Source of the DNA: Candidatus Regiella endosymbiont of Tuberolachnus salignus
Lineage (GTDB): Bacteria; Pseudomonadota; Gammaproteobacteria; Enterobacterales; Enterobacteriaceae
DNA length: 64,000 nt
Direction of reading: 5' to 3'
Assembly: GCF_964020115.1 (NCBI RefSeq)
Contig: NZ_OZ026542.1
Span: forward strand, 1,488,001 to 1,552,000
This document shows positions 1-9,904 of the stretch, in pieces; position 1 is the stretch's first letter; each line of letters begins with the position of its first letter. The translations under genes and the position numbers were made by a program. Under the pieces are notes generated by a model. The model was not told the origin of the DNA and ran no database searches. It worked only from the letters and a program-made list of their open reading frames with translations.

Positions 1-861
1 CGGCGGATCCGCAATACTGCCCGTTTTTTATTGGCTAATCTAAAGGGTTTTGATCCCACGCAGCATCAACTTGCAGCACAAGAGATGATAGTGTTGGATC
101 GCTGGGCGGTAGGCCGCGCTCAGGAGGCGCAAGTAGAAATTATCACGGCTTATGAAAACTATGATTTTCATCGAGTGGTACAACGCCTGATGCATTTTTG
201 CTCTATCGAAATGGGCTCCTTCTATCTCGATATTATTAAAGACCGTCAATATACCGCCAAGAGCGATAGTATCGCGCGTCGTAGTTGTCAAACCGCGCTG
301 TTTCATATCGCGCAAGCTTTAGTACGCTGGATGGCACCTATTCTCTCTTTTACTGCAGATGAAATCTGGCAATATCTCCCAGGCCAATGTCAAAAATATG
401 TGTTTACCGAAGAATGGTATGCGGATTTATTCGCCCTAGCGGATGATGACCCTATGAATGATAATTTCTGGGCTGAATTGCTTAAGGTTCGCGCTGAAGT
501 CAATAAGGTGTTGGAACAAGCACGAAACGATAAAAAAATAGGGGGATCATTGGAAGCCGCGGTTATCTTGTATGCTGAACCTTCACTCGCCGCGCGCTTG
601 AGGCATTTACAGAATGAATTACGGTTTGTTTTAATTACTTCTGCGGCACAGGTAAAAGATTACGCTGAGGCGGACGATCAGGCACAACAAAGTGAATTGA
701 TCAATGGCTTAAAAATTGCCTTTTATAAAGCCGAAGGGGAAAAATGTTCACGTTGTTGGCATTATACTCAAGATATTGGCTTGGTAGCGGAGCACGCAAA
801 ATTGTGTGGCCGTTGTGTCACTAACGTTGCAGATAACGGTGAAGAGCGTAGATTTGCCTGA
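1..861 (+). CDS. ileS: Isoleucyl-tRNA synthetase, 3' part only
   Basis: This is the C-terminal 286 codons of the cytoplasmic class Ia synthetase that charges tRNA-Ile; the catalytic core lies upstream of the window. The frame is open from base 1, and the first residues ([19 protein letters not shown]) match the start of the IleS anticodon-binding domain. The last 45 residues carry the C-terminal zinc finger, with two CxxC pairs (CSRC and CGRC) about 18 residues apart. The TGA stop shares its final base with the lspA ATG, so the two genes are translationally coupled as in other enterobacteria. Nothing in the visible part suggests decay. Confidence 0.97.
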   Translation, partial: RRIRNTARFLLANLKGFDPTQHQLAAQEMIVLDRWAVGRAQEAQVEIITAYENYDFHRVVQRLMHFCSIEMGSFYLDIIKDRQYTAKSDSIARRSCQTALFHIAQALVRWMAPILSFTADEIWQYLPGQCQKYVFTEEWYADLFALADDDPMNDNFWAELLKVRAEVNKVLEQARNDKKIGGSLEAAVILYAEPSLAARLRHLQNELRFVLITSAAQVKDYAEADDQAQQSELINGLKIAFYKAEGEKCSRCWHYTQDIGLVAEHAKLCGRCVTNVADNGEERRFA

Positions 862-1373
862 TGAATAAAAAAATGTGTTCGAGCGGATTACGTTGGTTAT
901 GGCTAGGTGTAGTGGTGTTGATTTTCGATCTGGCAAGTAAACAATGGGTTATAGCTCATTTTACGTTGTATGAAAGTTTGCCATTGTTACCCTGGTTAAA
1001 TTTAACCTATGTACAAAATTCCGGTGCAGCATTTAGTTTTCTCGCAGATAAAGGGGGTTGGCAGCGATGGTTTTTTGCCTTGATCGCGCTGGCCATTGTC
1101 TTGACGTTATTGGTATTCATGTCTCGCACTCCTCGTCAGAAAAAATTGATTAACTGTGCTTATGCGCTGATTATCGGCGGCGCATTAGGCAACTTATTTG
1201 ATCGTATGGTGCAGGGTGTCGTCATTGATTTCATCGATTTTCATGTCAATCATTGGCATTGGCCGACGTTTAACCTGGCCGATACCGCAATTTGTATTGG
1301 CGCGATGTTAGTGGTTTGCGAAGGCGCCTTTAGCCCACCGGAGAAAGCGGTGTTAAAAAAAGGTAAAAAGTAA
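861..1373 (+). CDS. lspA: Lipoprotein signal peptidase II
   Basis: Inner-membrane aspartic protease that removes signal peptides from diacylglyceryl-modified prolipoproteins. The 170 residues are the normal family length and show four hydrophobic segments. The catalytic aspartates lie in the two conserved blocks [19 protein letters not shown] (about residues 112-130) and [11 protein letters not shown] (about 138-148). It overlaps the ileS stop by one base, and its own TAA shares one base with the ATG of fkpB, so it is a middle gene of the ileS-lspA-fkpB-ispH operon. Its likely substrates in this window include the ApbE lipoprotein. Confidence 0.97.
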   Translation: MNKKMCSSGLRWLWLGVVVLIFDLASKQWVIAHFTLYESLPLLPWLNLTYVQNSGAAFSFLADKGGWQRWFFALIALAIVLTLLVFMSRTPRQKKLINCAYALIIGGALGNLFDRMVQGVVIDFIDFHVNHWHWPTFNLADTAICIGAMLVVCEGAFSPPEKAVLKKGKK

Positions 1374-1843
1374 TGTTAGATCGAGTACAAAAAAATAGCT
1401 CGGTATTGGTACATTTCATCTTGAAGCTGGCTGATGGATCAACGGCAGATTCGACCTATGCCCAGGGCAAGCCTGCTTTATTTCGTTTAGGTGATCGCAG
1501 TTTGTCTGAGGCGTTAGAACAACATTTGCTCGGCTTACAAGTAGGTGATAAACGGACTTTTACTTTACCAGCAGAATCTGCCTTTGGTCACACTGATCCC
1601 GCTTTGATCCAGCATTTTTCCCCACGCGATTTTAGCCAAACGGGGATCCCCAATGTCGGGACGATTATGCTGTTTAGCGCGATCAATGGCAGTGAAATGC
1701 CCGGTATCGTACGTGAAGTAACGGCAGAGTCGATCAAGGTAGATTTTAATCATCCACTGGCAGAACAATCGATTCATTTTACCATTGAAGTATTAGAAAT
1801 TAAGGCAACAGAGGAGAAATGCCATGCAGATATTGCTGGCTAA
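1373..1843 (+). CDS. fkpB: FKBP-type peptidyl-prolyl isomerase (SlpA family)
   Basis: Cytoplasmic peptidyl-prolyl cis-trans isomerase of the SlpA/FkpB group, which combines an FKBP fold with an inserted IF (chaperone) domain. The 156 residues are close to the usual 149. The FKBP part is split around the block [18 protein letters not shown] (about residues 67-84), typical of SlpA. It sits between lspA (1-bp overlap) and ispH (20-bp overlap), the standard enterobacterial position. The client range is not known from sequence. Confidence 0.94.
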   Translation: MLDRVQKNSSVLVHFILKLADGSTADSTYAQGKPALFRLGDRSLSEALEQHLLGLQVGDKRTFTLPAESAFGHTDPALIQHFSPRDFSQTGIPNVGTIMLFSAINGSEMPGIVREVTAESIKVDFNHPLAEQSIHFTIEVLEIKATEEKCHADIAG

Positions 1844-2777
1844 TCCGCGTGGCTTTTGTGCCGGGGTTGACCGCGCGATTAATATTGTCGAACGTGCCTT
1901 AGCCATGTATAGCGCCCCGATCTATGTGCGGCATGAAGTGGTTCACAACCGTTATGTCGTTAATGATTTATCTCAACGCGGGGCGATTTTTATTGAAGAC
2001 ATTTCAGAGGTGCCAGAAGGATCTATCCTGATTTTTTCTGCCCATGGGGTGTCTCAAGCAGTACGACAAGAAGCAAAGAGCCGTCAATTGACCCTGTTAC
2101 TTGATGCAACCTGTCCACTGGTGACCAAAGTGCATATGGAAGTCGCACGCGCCAGCCACAGAGGTATAGAAGCCGTTCTGATCGGCCATGCCGGTCATCC
2201 TGAAGTGGAAGGCACGATGGGACAATATAATAATCCGCAAGGTGGCATTTATTTGGTGGGATCACCAGAGGACGTTGAGCAGCTGGTGGTGAAAGATGCC
2301 AATAATTTGTGTTTTATGACACAGACCACCTTATCGATAGATGATACCTCAGTGATCATAGACGCATTACGGCAGCGGTTTCCGCAGATCACCGGGCCAC
2401 GTAAAGATGATATTTGTTATGCCACCACTAACCGCCAGGAGGCAGTCAGAGATCTCGCCCAGCGTGCCGATTGCATCTTGGTGGTAGGCTCAAAAAATTC
2501 ATCCAATTCCAATCGATTGTCTGAGCTAGCACAAAGAATGGGCAAACAAGCCTATCTGATCGATTCAGCGACCGATATTCAGCCGAAGTGGCTCGTTAAT
2601 GCTCACACTATCGGCGTCACCGCCGGGGCTTCGGCGCCTGACATTTTGGTGCAGCAGGTAATCAAACGCCTGCAATCATTAGGCGCTCAAGAAGCAATCG
2701 AATTGATTGGCCGAGAAGAAAATATTGTTTTTGAGATCCCTAAGGCGTTAAGGCTCAGCGTTAAGGAAGTTGACTAA
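1824..2777 (+). CDS. ispH: 4-hydroxy-3-methylbut-2-enyl diphosphate reductase
   Basis: Last enzyme of the MEP isoprenoid pathway, converting HMBPP to IPP and DMAPP with a [4Fe-4S] cluster. All three cluster cysteines are visible: [11 protein letters not shown] near the N-terminus, [11 protein letters not shown] about residue 96, and [12 protein letters not shown] about residue 197. The catalytic glutamate block [10 protein letters not shown] is intact. Length 317 equals that of the E. coli protein. It starts inside fkpB (20-bp overlap), which points to translational coupling, and it ends the operon. Confidence 0.97.
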   Translation: MQILLANPRGFCAGVDRAINIVERALAMYSAPIYVRHEVVHNRYVVNDLSQRGAIFIEDISEVPEGSILIFSAHGVSQAVRQEAKSRQLTLLLDATCPLVTKVHMEVARASHRGIEAVLIGHAGHPEVEGTMGQYNNPQGGIYLVGSPEDVEQLVVKDANNLCFMTQTTLSIDDTSVIIDALRQRFPQITGPRKDDICYATTNRQEAVRDLAQRADCILVVGSKNSSNSNRLSELAQRMGKQAYLIDSATDIQPKWLVNAHTIGVTAGASAPDILVQQVIKRLQSLGAQEAIELIGREENIVFEIPKALRLSVKEVD

Positions 2778-2804
2778 AGATTATTAAAGTTAAGCATATT
2801 AATT

Positions 2805-2834
2805 TTTATTAAAAATTAATTGTGATGTATAATT
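2805..2834 (+). promoter_or_regulatory. Possible promoter for the orphan coiled-coil gene
   Basis: The AT-rich gap after ispH contains TGATGTATAATTT, an extended -10-like element, about 35 bases before the ATG at 2868. No convincing -35 hexamer is visible. The operon before it ends at 2777 without an obvious hairpin, so read-through is also possible. Confidence 0.3.
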
Positions 2835-2867
2835 TTATTTTTTAATATTATTAATAAGACAATCATT

Positions 2868-3290
2868 ATGGCAATCCCGTTCATTTGTAGTCCAACAGTA
2901 ACAGGAAACTCTCAGCAATATGTCACCGAAGTAGAGCAAGATGTCGCCGGAGTTGGCACCAGAGTAGGGCAATATGTCACTGGAGTAGGAAATCAGGCTT
3001 TTGTGAATCGTTCCTCTCTACCTCTAGAAGAACATATTCAAATAATTAAAGAAAAACTAGATCAGCAAGAATTAAAACATGAACAGTGTGCTGTAATACT
3101 TTCAATGGCTGAAGCAAAGCAAAAAAATACTGAAGCAGCAATCAGCAAGTTAAAGGAAGAGCAAAAAAATATTGAAGCAGCAATCAGAAAGTTAAAGGAA
3201 GAGCAAAAAAATACTGAAGCAAAAATCAGCGAGTTAAAAAAGTTACTCCCTGATTTACAAACAAAAAATGATAAAAATGTAAAGACATAA
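2868..3290 (+). CDS. Orphan protein with heptad-repeat coiled coil
   Basis: I do not recognise a family. The 140 residues have an N-terminal third rich in G, V, T and Q with a degenerate internal repeat (QQYVTEVEQ..., GQYVTGVGN). The C-terminal half is strongly charged. Residues about 86-124 hold nearly three copies of a 14-residue unit (KNTEAAISKLKEEQ and variants), that is, two heptads per unit, predicting a long coiled coil. No signal peptide or membrane segment is visible. The gene occupies the place where rihC lies in E. coli, between ispH and dapB, and is poorer in GC than its neighbours. It could be a secreted or structural host-interaction protein, but that is only inference. Confidence 0.65.
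   Translation: MAIPFICSPTVTGNSQQYVTEVEQDVAGVGTRVGQYVTGVGNQAFVNRSSLPLEEHIQIIKEKLDQQELKHEQCAVILSMAEAKQKNTEAAISKLKEEQKNIEAAIRKLKEEQKNTEAKISELKKLLPDLQTKNDKNVKT
3123..3242 (+). repeat. 42-bp in-frame tandem repeat (2.8 copies)
   Basis: Near-identical 42-bp units encode 14-residue double heptads within the orphan coiled-coil gene. Because the unit is a multiple of three, copy-number change would lengthen or shorten the coil without a frameshift. Confidence 0.75.
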
Positions 3291-3368
3291 TGCATCAATA
3301 GTGCAAACAACAGGATAGGCTACAATCAACAAACACCTCTTCCCTTCACTTAGGATCCAAATAATTCA

Positions 3369-4166
3369 ATGATACGTATTGCTATTGCCGGCGCGGCAGG
3401 GCGCATGGGCAAACAACTGATTCAGGCCGCCGCTCAACACAATCAGGTGACCCTGGTCGCGGCTATCGTGCGTCAAAACGATGCTGCGGTGGGAATCGAT
3501 GCTGGCGTGCTGGTTGGCATCAATCCACTCAATATTACCCTCAGTGATAATTTAGCCACTATTGAGGATAATTTTGATGTATTGATTGATTTTACGACGC
3601 CTACAGCGACATTGCAGCATCTGGAATATTGCCGACAACAGAAAAAAGCGATGGTGATTGGTACCACCGGTTTTACTGATCAAGACAAAATACGAATTAA
3701 TCAAGCCGCTGAAGAAATAGCCATCATTCGCGCGGCTAATTTCAGTGTTGGCGTCAATTTGATGCTGGATCTACTGAAAAAAACAGCAAAAATAATCGGT
3801 AAAGACACCGACATTGAAATTATTGAAGCGCATCATCGGCATAAAGTCGATGCCCCTTCAGGCACCGCATTAGCGATGGGAGAAACCCTGGCGGACACAT
3901 TGGGGCTCGATCTAAAACAGGCGGCGCTGTATTGCCGTAATAAAGAGCCCCGTAAACCCGGTACCATTGGTTTTTCTACTCTCCGCGCCGGCAATATTAT
4001 TGGCGAACACCAGGTACTCTTTGCCAATGATGACGAACAACTTACTATCACTCATAAAGCAAATAGTCGCCTGACATTTGCCAATGGCGCCATTAGAGCC
4101 GCTATTTGGTTAACACAGAAACAGAAGGGTTTATTTGATATGAGCAATGTGCTTGATCCCAATTAG
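3369..4166 (+). CDS. dapB: 4-hydroxy-tetrahydrodipicolinate reductase
   Basis: Reduces the dihydrodipicolinate precursor with NAD(P)H in the lysine and diaminopimelate pathway, so it supplies peptidoglycan. The N-terminal Rossmann motif is [10 protein letters not shown] (residues 8-17). The substrate block [18 protein letters not shown] (about residues 156-173) holds the catalytic histidine and lysine. Length 265 versus 273 in E. coli. Its 3' end lies antisense to the 3' end of polA over 65 bp, so the last residues (NVLDPN) are encoded opposite the PolA C-terminus. The start at 3369 is supported by alignment of residue 1 to the family. Confidence 0.96.
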   Translation: MIRIAIAGAAGRMGKQLIQAAAQHNQVTLVAAIVRQNDAAVGIDAGVLVGINPLNITLSDNLATIEDNFDVLIDFTTPTATLQHLEYCRQQKKAMVIGTTGFTDQDKIRINQAAEEIAIIRAANFSVGVNLMLDLLKKTAKIIGKDTDIEIIEAHHRHKVDAPSGTALAMGETLADTLGLDLKQAALYCRNKEPRKPGTIGFSTLRAGNIIGEHQVLFANDDEQLTITHKANSRLTFANGAIRAAIWLTQKQKGLFDMSNVLDPN

Positions 4167-6915
4167 CACCAACACCGATGTTGACACACAATGGCACCGT
4201 CAACGGCATACTTTTTTTCGTGGTTTGTTCCATCAAATGACGAATTTTTTCTACCGCCCCCTGCAAAACACTCTCATGCACTTCAAAAACCAATTCATCA
4301 TGTACTTGCATAATCATCCGTACTAAGGGTTGATGCTGTAACCAAGCATCGATTTCAATCATCGCGCTTTTAATAATATCGGCGGCAGTGCCTTGCATCG
4401 GGGCATTGATTGCTTCTCGTTCGGCGGCTTTACGCCGCATGGCACTCGATGCATTAATATCGGGTAAATACAGCCGTCGCCCCGCAAGGGTTGTCACATA
4501 GCCTTGTGTTGCCGCCTGTTTGCGAATAGCCTCCATATAATTGGCCACGCCTGGATAACGCTCAAAATACCGATCAATATAGTGTTGCGCTTCAACCCGT
4601 GCAATCCCTAATTGACGCGCTAAACCAAACGCACTCATGCCATAAATTAAACCAAAATTAATCGCTTTGGCACTACGGCGCTGTTCATCCGTCGCTGTCT
4701 CTAAAGACACATTAAAAACCTCAGCGGCAGTGGCGCGGTGAATATCTTTATCGGCAGTAAAGGCTTTTATCAACCCCTCATCTTGTGAAAGATGCGCCAT
4801 AATACGCAGCTCAATTTGAGAGTAATCGGCGGCAATAATCTGGTAGCCAGGTGGCGCAATGAAGGCTTGACGGATCCGCCGCCCCTCTTCACTACGAATA
4901 GGAATATTTTGTAAATTAGGCTCACGAGAAGACAAACGACCGGTAACAGTAACCGCTTGATGATAGGAGGTATGCACTCGACCTGAAGTAGGATTAATCA
5001 TCGAGGGTAATTTATCAGTATAAGTCGTTTTTAATTTTGCCAATCCACGATACTCAAGCAGAACTTTAGCCAAAGGATAATCTAACGCCAGCTCTGCAAG
5101 GACTTCTTCATCGGTTGAAGGAGCCCCTTTAGGGGTTTTTTTCAGTACGGGTAACTTCTTTTTTTCATACAAAATAGTTTGTAATTGTTTAGGTGAGGCT
5201 AAATTGAAAGGCTCTTCTGCTAATAGATGTGCTTGCTCTTCTAACTCAGTTAACCTTGTGGTTAATTCTTCAGAATGCTGTGCCAAAACAGCTCGGTCGA
5301 TCAACACGCCAGTACTTTCAATACGCGACAATACCGACAATAGCGGCATTTCAATGTGGGTAAAAATCCAGCTCAATGCTTTACTTTGTTGTAGTTGAGG
5401 CCATAGGCAATGATGAAGTCGCAGTGTGATATCAGCGTCTTCAGCAGCATAAGGTGCCGCTTGTTCCAAAGCAATCTGATTGAAGGTGAGTTGAGACTTG
5501 CCTTTACCGGCAATTTCTTCAAAGGTGATGGTTTTATGCTGTAAATAACGTTGAGATAAACTATCCATATCATGACGCCCCGCCACCGTATTCAAAATAT
5601 AAGATTCCAGCATGGTGTCAAAAGCAATGCCTTGCAAAACAATACCGCAACGCGCCAAAATGCTTTTATCGAATTTAAGATTTTGCCCGACTTTTCGCTT
5701 TTGCGGATTTTCTAATAGCGGTTTTAATTTATCTAAAACGAGAGTGCGATCTAACTGAATTGGCGCATCTGAATAATCATGCGCTAAGGGTAAATAAGCC
5801 GCCTCACCGGGAGTAATCGCAAAAGACAGACCAATGAGATTAGCATTGATAATATCCAGCCCATCGGTTTCGGTATCAAAAGCAAAAAGATCGGCTTGAT
5901 TCAGTTGCTCAATCCAATGGGATAAGCTGTCTTCATCAAAAATTATCTGGTAGTTATCTTGTGAAAATCGCGCGCTTGGCGCGGTCGGCTCATCAATGGA
6001 TGTCGCAGGACGTTTTTTACCCATCGGCCAATCAGGCGAATTTAACTCAGCCAGCCAACGTTTAAATTCATAACGACTAAACAACTGATGTAGTTGATCG
6101 ATATCGGGGGGGGTGATGTTTAATTTATCATGGGCGATATCTAACTTAACATCCGTTTTAATCGTCGCCAATTGATAAGATAAATAAGCCAGTTCTTTAT
6201 GTTGTTGTAACTTGGCGGCAAAAGTTTTGGCGCCGCGAAAAGTTAAGGTCGCGATTTTTTCCAAATTAGAAAATAGGCAATCTAATCCCCCCAGCCCCTG
6301 TATAAGGGCTTGCGCGGTTTTTTCACCGACACCCGGTACGCCAGGGATATTATCGGATGAGTCGCCCATCAATGCGAGAAAGTCGATCATTAACTCTGGC
6401 GGAACGCCATATTTATCGCGTACTTCCTGTGGCCCAAGCACGGTGTTATTCATGGTGTTAATCAGGGTGATATTAGTGGTGACCAGCTGTGCCATATCTT
6501 TATCACCGGTACTGATGACAACTGATCGGCCTGCTTTTTCTGCCTGTTGCGCTAACGTCCCTATAACATCATCGGCCTCAAACCCAGCCACGACAAGCAG
6601 CGGTAGCCCCATCGCACGTACCATGCGATATAACGGCTCGATTTGTGAAGCTAAGTCATCAGGCATAGGAGGACGATGAGATTTATACTGAACATAAAGT
6701 TCATCACGAAAGGTTTTACCTTTGGCATCAAATACCACGGCAATATGGCTCGGATGATATTGCGATAATAAGCTACGCAACATGTTTAGCACGCCATACA
6801 TCGCCCCAGTGTGCTCTTTGTGGCTATTCGTCAGTGGAGGAAGAGCATGATAAGCCCGATAAAGGTATGAAGAGGCATCAACCAAGATAAGCGGATTTGC
6901 TGTAATTTGAGTCAT
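4102..6915 (-). CDS. polA: DNA polymerase I
   Basis: Repair and Okazaki-fragment polymerase. All three activities look intact. The N-terminal 5'-3' flap nuclease (about 1-290) has [11 protein letters not shown] and TGDKDMAQL. The 3'-5' proofreading domain has [20 protein letters not shown] and YAAEDADIT. The polymerase domain has [26 protein letters not shown] and [11 protein letters not shown]. The normal family C-terminus WDQAH occurs at about residue 923, but the frame continues 14 residues ([14 protein letters not shown]) to a TAG at 4102. This extension runs into dapB on the other strand. Dependence on PolA without a second family A polymerase is usual for this group. Confidence 0.98.
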   Translation of the reverse strand: MTQITANPLILVDASSYLYRAYHALPPLTNSHKEHTGAMYGVLNMLRSLLSQYHPSHIAVVFDAKGKTFRDELYVQYKSHRPPMPDDLASQIEPLYRMVRAMGLPLLVVAGFEADDVIGTLAQQAEKAGRSVVISTGDKDMAQLVTTNITLINTMNNTVLGPQEVRDKYGVPPELMIDFLALMGDSSDNIPGVPGVGEKTAQALIQGLGGLDCLFSNLEKIATLTFRGAKTFAAKLQQHKELAYLSYQLATIKTDVKLDIAHDKLNITPPDIDQLHQLFSRYEFKRWLAELNSPDWPMGKKRPATSIDEPTAPSARFSQDNYQIIFDEDSLSHWIEQLNQADLFAFDTETDGLDIINANLIGLSFAITPGEAAYLPLAHDYSDAPIQLDRTLVLDKLKPLLENPQKRKVGQNLKFDKSILARCGIVLQGIAFDTMLESYILNTVAGRHDMDSLSQRYLQHKTITFEEIAGKGKSQLTFNQIALEQAAPYAAEDADITLRLHHCLWPQLQQSKALSWIFTHIEMPLLSVLSRIESTGVLIDRAVLAQHSEELTTRLTELEEQAHLLAEEPFNLASPKQLQTILYEKKKLPVLKKTPKGAPSTDEEVLAELALDYPLAKVLLEYRGLAKLKTTYTDKLPSMINPTSGRVHTSYHQAVTVTGRLSSREPNLQNIPIRSEEGRRIRQAFIAPPGYQIIAADYSQIELRIMAHLSQDEGLIKAFTADKDIHRATAAEVFNVSLETATDEQRRSAKAINFGLIYGMSAFGLARQLGIARVEAQHYIDRYFERYPGVANYMEAIRKQAATQGYVTTLAGRRLYLPDINASSAMRRKAAEREAINAPMQGTAADIIKSAMIEIDAWLQHQPLVRMIMQVHDELVFEVHESVLQGAVEKIRHLMEQTTKKSMPLTVPLCVNIGVGANWDQAHCSYQINPSVSVLTK

Positions 6916-6951
6916 AAGGTTTGTTTGTCTTTAGCTAGCGATAAGGCATTT

Positions 6952-7092
6952 GACCTCTTTCCAAACCGTAGTGAGTGATGAGAAGTCAAGGCGCCCGGCA
7001 CACAGCAACCGGAATGTACATATAAGTACATGAGGATTGCGCGTACCGGGCAACGCAGGATTCGCATCACTCAGTAGGTTTCGAAAGAGGTC
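6952..7092. repeat. Palindromic element D upstream of polA
   Basis: An imperfect inverted repeat with outer arms GACCTCTTTC (6952) and GAAAGAGGTC (7092), and inner paired blocks such as GAGTGATG / CATCACTC and GCGCCCGGCAC / GTACCGGGC, around a GTACATATAAGTAC centre. It lies just upstream of polA and could fold into a hairpin about 70 bp long. Only one copy is seen in this window. It resembles the other MITE-like palindromes here in size but not in sequence. Confidence 0.6.
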
Positions 7093-7149
7093 TACTGGCC
7101 ACAATCATAGCAAAGAGGTTACCGAATGGTAAATTTATACCTGTGATGA

Positions 7150-7195
7150 AAAATACCCTACCTGCATGGATAAATAATCTCTATGCAGGCAGGGT
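7150..7195 (-). terminator. Rho-independent terminator downstream of dsbA
   Basis: Read on the minus strand, CCCTGCCTGCAT and ATGCAGGTAGGG form a 12-base-pair stem with a single mismatch, followed by TATTTTT. It lies about 180 bp beyond the dsbA stop, leaving room for a short transcribed region between. Confidence 0.75.
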
Positions 7196-7228
7196 GCTTA
7201 CTGCCGTATTTTTAGTCTTTTTTATGAA

Positions 7229-7327
7229 TTATTTTACAACAGCGATACAACAACCCACTAAGTACAATCCCCCAGCTGCTACTATGGCTGTTATAGCCCC
7301 TAAAGGCATGCCCTCGTATGATTCCAC
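7229..7327 (-). CDS. Possible small hydrophobic membrane peptide
   Basis: Between the dsbA stop and its terminator there is a short minus-strand frame. It opens with GTG at 7327 (32 residues) or ATG at 7309 (26 residues) and ends with TAA at 7229. The peptide reads PLGAITAIVAAGGLYLVG then CCIAVVK: one glycine-rich transmembrane helix with a short positive tail. Composition looks protein-like, but the ribosome site is weak (GAGG very close to the ATG). It could be a real small protein in the dsbA transcript, a gene remnant, or chance. Confidence 0.3.
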   Translation of the reverse strand: MESYEGMPLGAITAIVAAGGLYLVGCCIAVVK

Positions 7328-7375
7328 TGTAGTGTTATCGGCTCTCTCAAGAAACTAGACTTAAAAATAATTAGC

Positions 7376-8020
7376 TTAATTATCTAATAAAAATCCAACC
7401 ACTTCGGCATATTCTTTAGCATAAGCCGCTTTTGAAGTGGTATCGATGCCTTCGCTTTTGATCCTATATTTTCCATCAACATAGACGGCGGGAACACCAT
7501 TTACCTTTAGCTTTTCAGCCATTTCTTTTTGTTTTAAAAGCGAAAGTTCGACCTGAATGCCTTTTTTTACAGTCTCGTATTTTTCTTTTTCCACACCTAC
7601 TTTGGCAAAAATCTCACCAATAATTGCCTCAACTGCTTTCGCGTCTTTGGTTTCTAATTTTTTTTCTGTTTGCACAGCTTCAAATAGCAGAGGTTTGATT
7701 TTATCTGCTACCTCTAGCTCCTTAGCAATCACCCAAGCTTCACTGAGCGCTTTACCCCATCTGCCCAGAAATTCAACATGATATTGTTCTATTTTAGCTC
7801 CTTTCGGCACCACTTCTTTTATTTTCTGAGACACCTGGAATTCTTTATCAAATACATAACAGTGCCCGCAGTAAAAAGAAAAAAACTCTACCACTTCTTG
7901 TTGTTGATCTCCAAACACAGGCTCCTTTAAGGATTCATATTGCTTTCCCTCTTTAAATGAAGTGGCTGAAACCATGAATGCCATGCTGAGCCCCATCAGA
8001 AATAATCCCATTTTTTTCAT
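7376..8020 (-). CDS. dsbA: Periplasmic thiol:disulfide oxidoreductase DsbA
   Basis: Introduces disulfide bonds into exported proteins. The 214 residues start with a signal peptide (MKKMGLFLMGLSMAFMVSATS). The thioredoxin-fold active site is FYCGHCY at about residues 50-56, with the cis-proline loop NGVPAVYVDGKY at about 173-184. A GGAGA ribosome site sits 9 bases before the ATG. It lies upstream of polA on the same strand, as in E. coli, with the intervening yihF/yihG genes absent. The mature protein has unusually many Lys and Glu residues. Confidence 0.97.
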   Translation of the reverse strand: MKKMGLFLMGLSMAFMVSATSFKEGKQYESLKEPVFGDQQQEVVEFFSFYCGHCYVFDKEFQVSQKIKEVVPKGAKIEQYHVEFLGRWGKALSEAWVIAKELEVADKIKPLLFEAVQTEKKLETKDAKAVEAIIGEIFAKVGVEKEKYETVKKGIQVELSLLKQKEMAEKLKVNGVPAVYVDGKYRIKSEGIDTTSKAAYAKEYAEVVGFLLDN

Positions 8021-8170
8021 GCAATAAAATCTCCATTAATTTTTATTAATACCGTTAGATATTTTTCATTGATCTGTCTACTGGCTAACGTAGCTTCAAA
8101 GGCTATAGATTACATTTTATTAGATATCTGTTAGCATTCACGTACTTTTGTACTAAAAACGGCACGAAAT

Positions 8171-8986
8171 ATGAAGTTTGTTTCTTTTAATATAAATGGG
8201 TTACGTGCCCGCTTCCATCAACTCGCTGCGATTATTACACAACATCAACCGGATATCATCGGATTACAAGAAACTAAAGTGCATGATGATATGTTTCCTT
8301 TAGCTGAAATAAGTCAATATGGATACCACGTATATTACCATGGGCAAAAAGGCCATTATGGCGTAGCATTGTTAATCAAACAGCAACCCTTGGCGGTACG
8401 ACGAGGATTTCCTACTGACGATGCCGATGCGCAACGCCGTATTATTATGGTAGATGTAGCGACACCACAGGGAAACTTAACGGTGATAAATGGTTATTTT
8501 CCACAAGGAGAAAATCGCAACCACCCTACAAAGTTCCCCGCGAAAGCGAAATTTTATTCTGATTTACAACATTATCTCGAACAACATTTTACTGCCGACG
8601 ATCAGCTTTTGATTATGGGCGACCTGAATATTTGCCCAACGGAGCTTGATATTGGTATTGGCTCCGATAATCAAAAACGCTGGTTACGCAGTGGAAAATG
8701 TGCTTTTTTGCCTGAAGAACGTGATTGGCTCGCGCGGTTGCAAAATTGGGGCTTGATTGACACCTTTCGCAGCAAAAATCCTGAATGTAATGACCAGTTT
8801 TCATGGTTTGATTATCGATCACGCGGCTTCGATGAAAATCGTGGATTACGGATTGATTTACTGTTGGCAAGTGCTCCGTTGGCATCACGTTGTATAGCAA
8901 CAGGGATTGATTATCAAATTCGAGGCATGGAAAAACCTTCTGATCATGCCCCGGTGTGGTCTGAATTTATGCTATCAGGTACATAA
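8171..8986 (+). CDS. xthA: Exonuclease III (AP endonuclease)
   Basis: Base-excision-repair enzyme that cleaves abasic sites and digests duplex DNA 3'-5'. Family motifs are all present: [13 protein letters not shown] (residues 6-18), LQETKVHDD (Mg2+ glutamate), [23 protein letters not shown], and the terminal [12 protein letters not shown] with the catalytic Asp-His. Length 271 versus 268 in E. coli. It is followed 14 bp later by rnm; this pairing is not the E. coli arrangement and marks a breakpoint. Confidence 0.97.
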   Translation: MKFVSFNINGLRARFHQLAAIITQHQPDIIGLQETKVHDDMFPLAEISQYGYHVYYHGQKGHYGVALLIKQQPLAVRRGFPTDDADAQRRIIMVDVATPQGNLTVINGYFPQGENRNHPTKFPAKAKFYSDLQHYLEQHFTADDQLLIMGDLNICPTELDIGIGSDNQKRWLRSGKCAFLPEERDWLARLQNWGLIDTFRSKNPECNDQFSWFDYRSRGFDENRGLRIDLLLASAPLASRCIATGIDYQIRGMEKPSDHAPVWSEFMLSGT

Positions 8987-9000
8987 TACGGACATTCACG

Positions 9001-9870
9001 TTGAACCATAACATAATCGCACCTGCCGATTTTATACTTTATGATTTGCATAGTCATACGGTCGCGTCGGATGGTTTATTAACCCCCACAGAATTAGTCA
9101 CGCGAGCAGCCTTAATGCGGGTGGGGGTATTAGCGATTACCGATCATGATACCACCGACGGGTTAGCAGAAGCTGATGCCGCCATCCAGCAACAAAGCTT
9201 GGCATTAAAATTAATTCATGGGGTAGAAATTTCTACTGTATGGCAACAGCATGAAATACATGTGGTTGCTTTAAATATCGATATTACGCATCCACGGATT
9301 TGTCAATTATTGGCTGAACAAGCGACAAAACGCCATCAGCGGGCGAAAGAAATCAGCCAGGCCTTAGAAAAAGCACAGATCCCTGATGTCTGGCCAAATG
9401 TGACCCGTTTGGCCAAAGAGGCACAAATTACACGCAGTCATTTTGCACGTTATTTAGTAGAACTGGGAATGGCCAGCAACATTAGCCAAGTGTTTAAAAA
9501 ATATTTGGCAAAAGATAAAATCGGTTACGTTCCGCCCCATTGGTGTACTATAGAGCAAGCCATTAATGCTATTGCTCAATCTGGAGGGCAAGCGGTATTA
9601 GCACATCCCGGACGTTATCGGCTTACAACTAAATGGTTAAAGCGATTACTGTCTCATTTTGCAGAGCAAGGTGGGGATGGTATGGAAGTGGCTACCTGTC
9701 AACAGACACTCGACGAACGTGTTTTATTGGGGCAATATGCGGAGCAATATAATCTATTAGCCTCTCAAGGATCGGATTTTCACTATCCCTGCTCTTGGAT
9801 TGAACTAGGACGCAAATTGTGGTTACCTGCTAAGGTGAAGCCGATATGGCATGATTGGCCAGTGAGATAA
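9001..9870 (+). CDS. rnm: PHP-domain 5'-3' exoribonuclease RNase AM
   Basis: Member of the YciV/TrpH family; the E. coli protein trims 5' ends of ribosomal RNAs and degrades short oligonucleotides. The metal-binding PHP motifs are DLHSHTVASDG (about residue 15), AITDHDTTDG, AHPGRYRL and GSDFHYP. The start is TTG at 9001, the only in-frame start that keeps the DLHSH block at its normal distance. It begins the rnm-yciO-rluB-sohB-topA-cysB block, with yciQ, btuR, yciK and yciN missing compared with E. coli. Confidence 0.93.
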   Translation: MNHNIIAPADFILYDLHSHTVASDGLLTPTELVTRAALMRVGVLAITDHDTTDGLAEADAAIQQQSLALKLIHGVEISTVWQQHEIHVVALNIDITHPRICQLLAEQATKRHQRAKEISQALEKAQIPDVWPNVTRLAKEAQITRSHFARYLVELGMASNISQVFKKYLAKDKIGYVPPHWCTIEQAINAIAQSGGQAVLAHPGRYRLTTKWLKRLLSHFAEQGGDGMEVATCQQTLDERVLLGQYAEQYNLLASQGSDFHYPCSWIELGRKLWLPAKVKPIWHDWPVR

Positions 9871-9904
9871 AAAGACATCTAAATGGATGAAATAAGGTGC
9901 AACC

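Noticed and set aside
6212-6679. 155-codon plus-strand frame opposite polA
   Set aside because: Antisense of the PolA flap-nuclease domain, with no independent signals.
7143-7358. 71-codon plus-strand frame between polA and dsbA
   Set aside because: It begins inside the dsbA terminator hairpin and lies antisense to a better small frame on the minus strand. It resembles no known protein.
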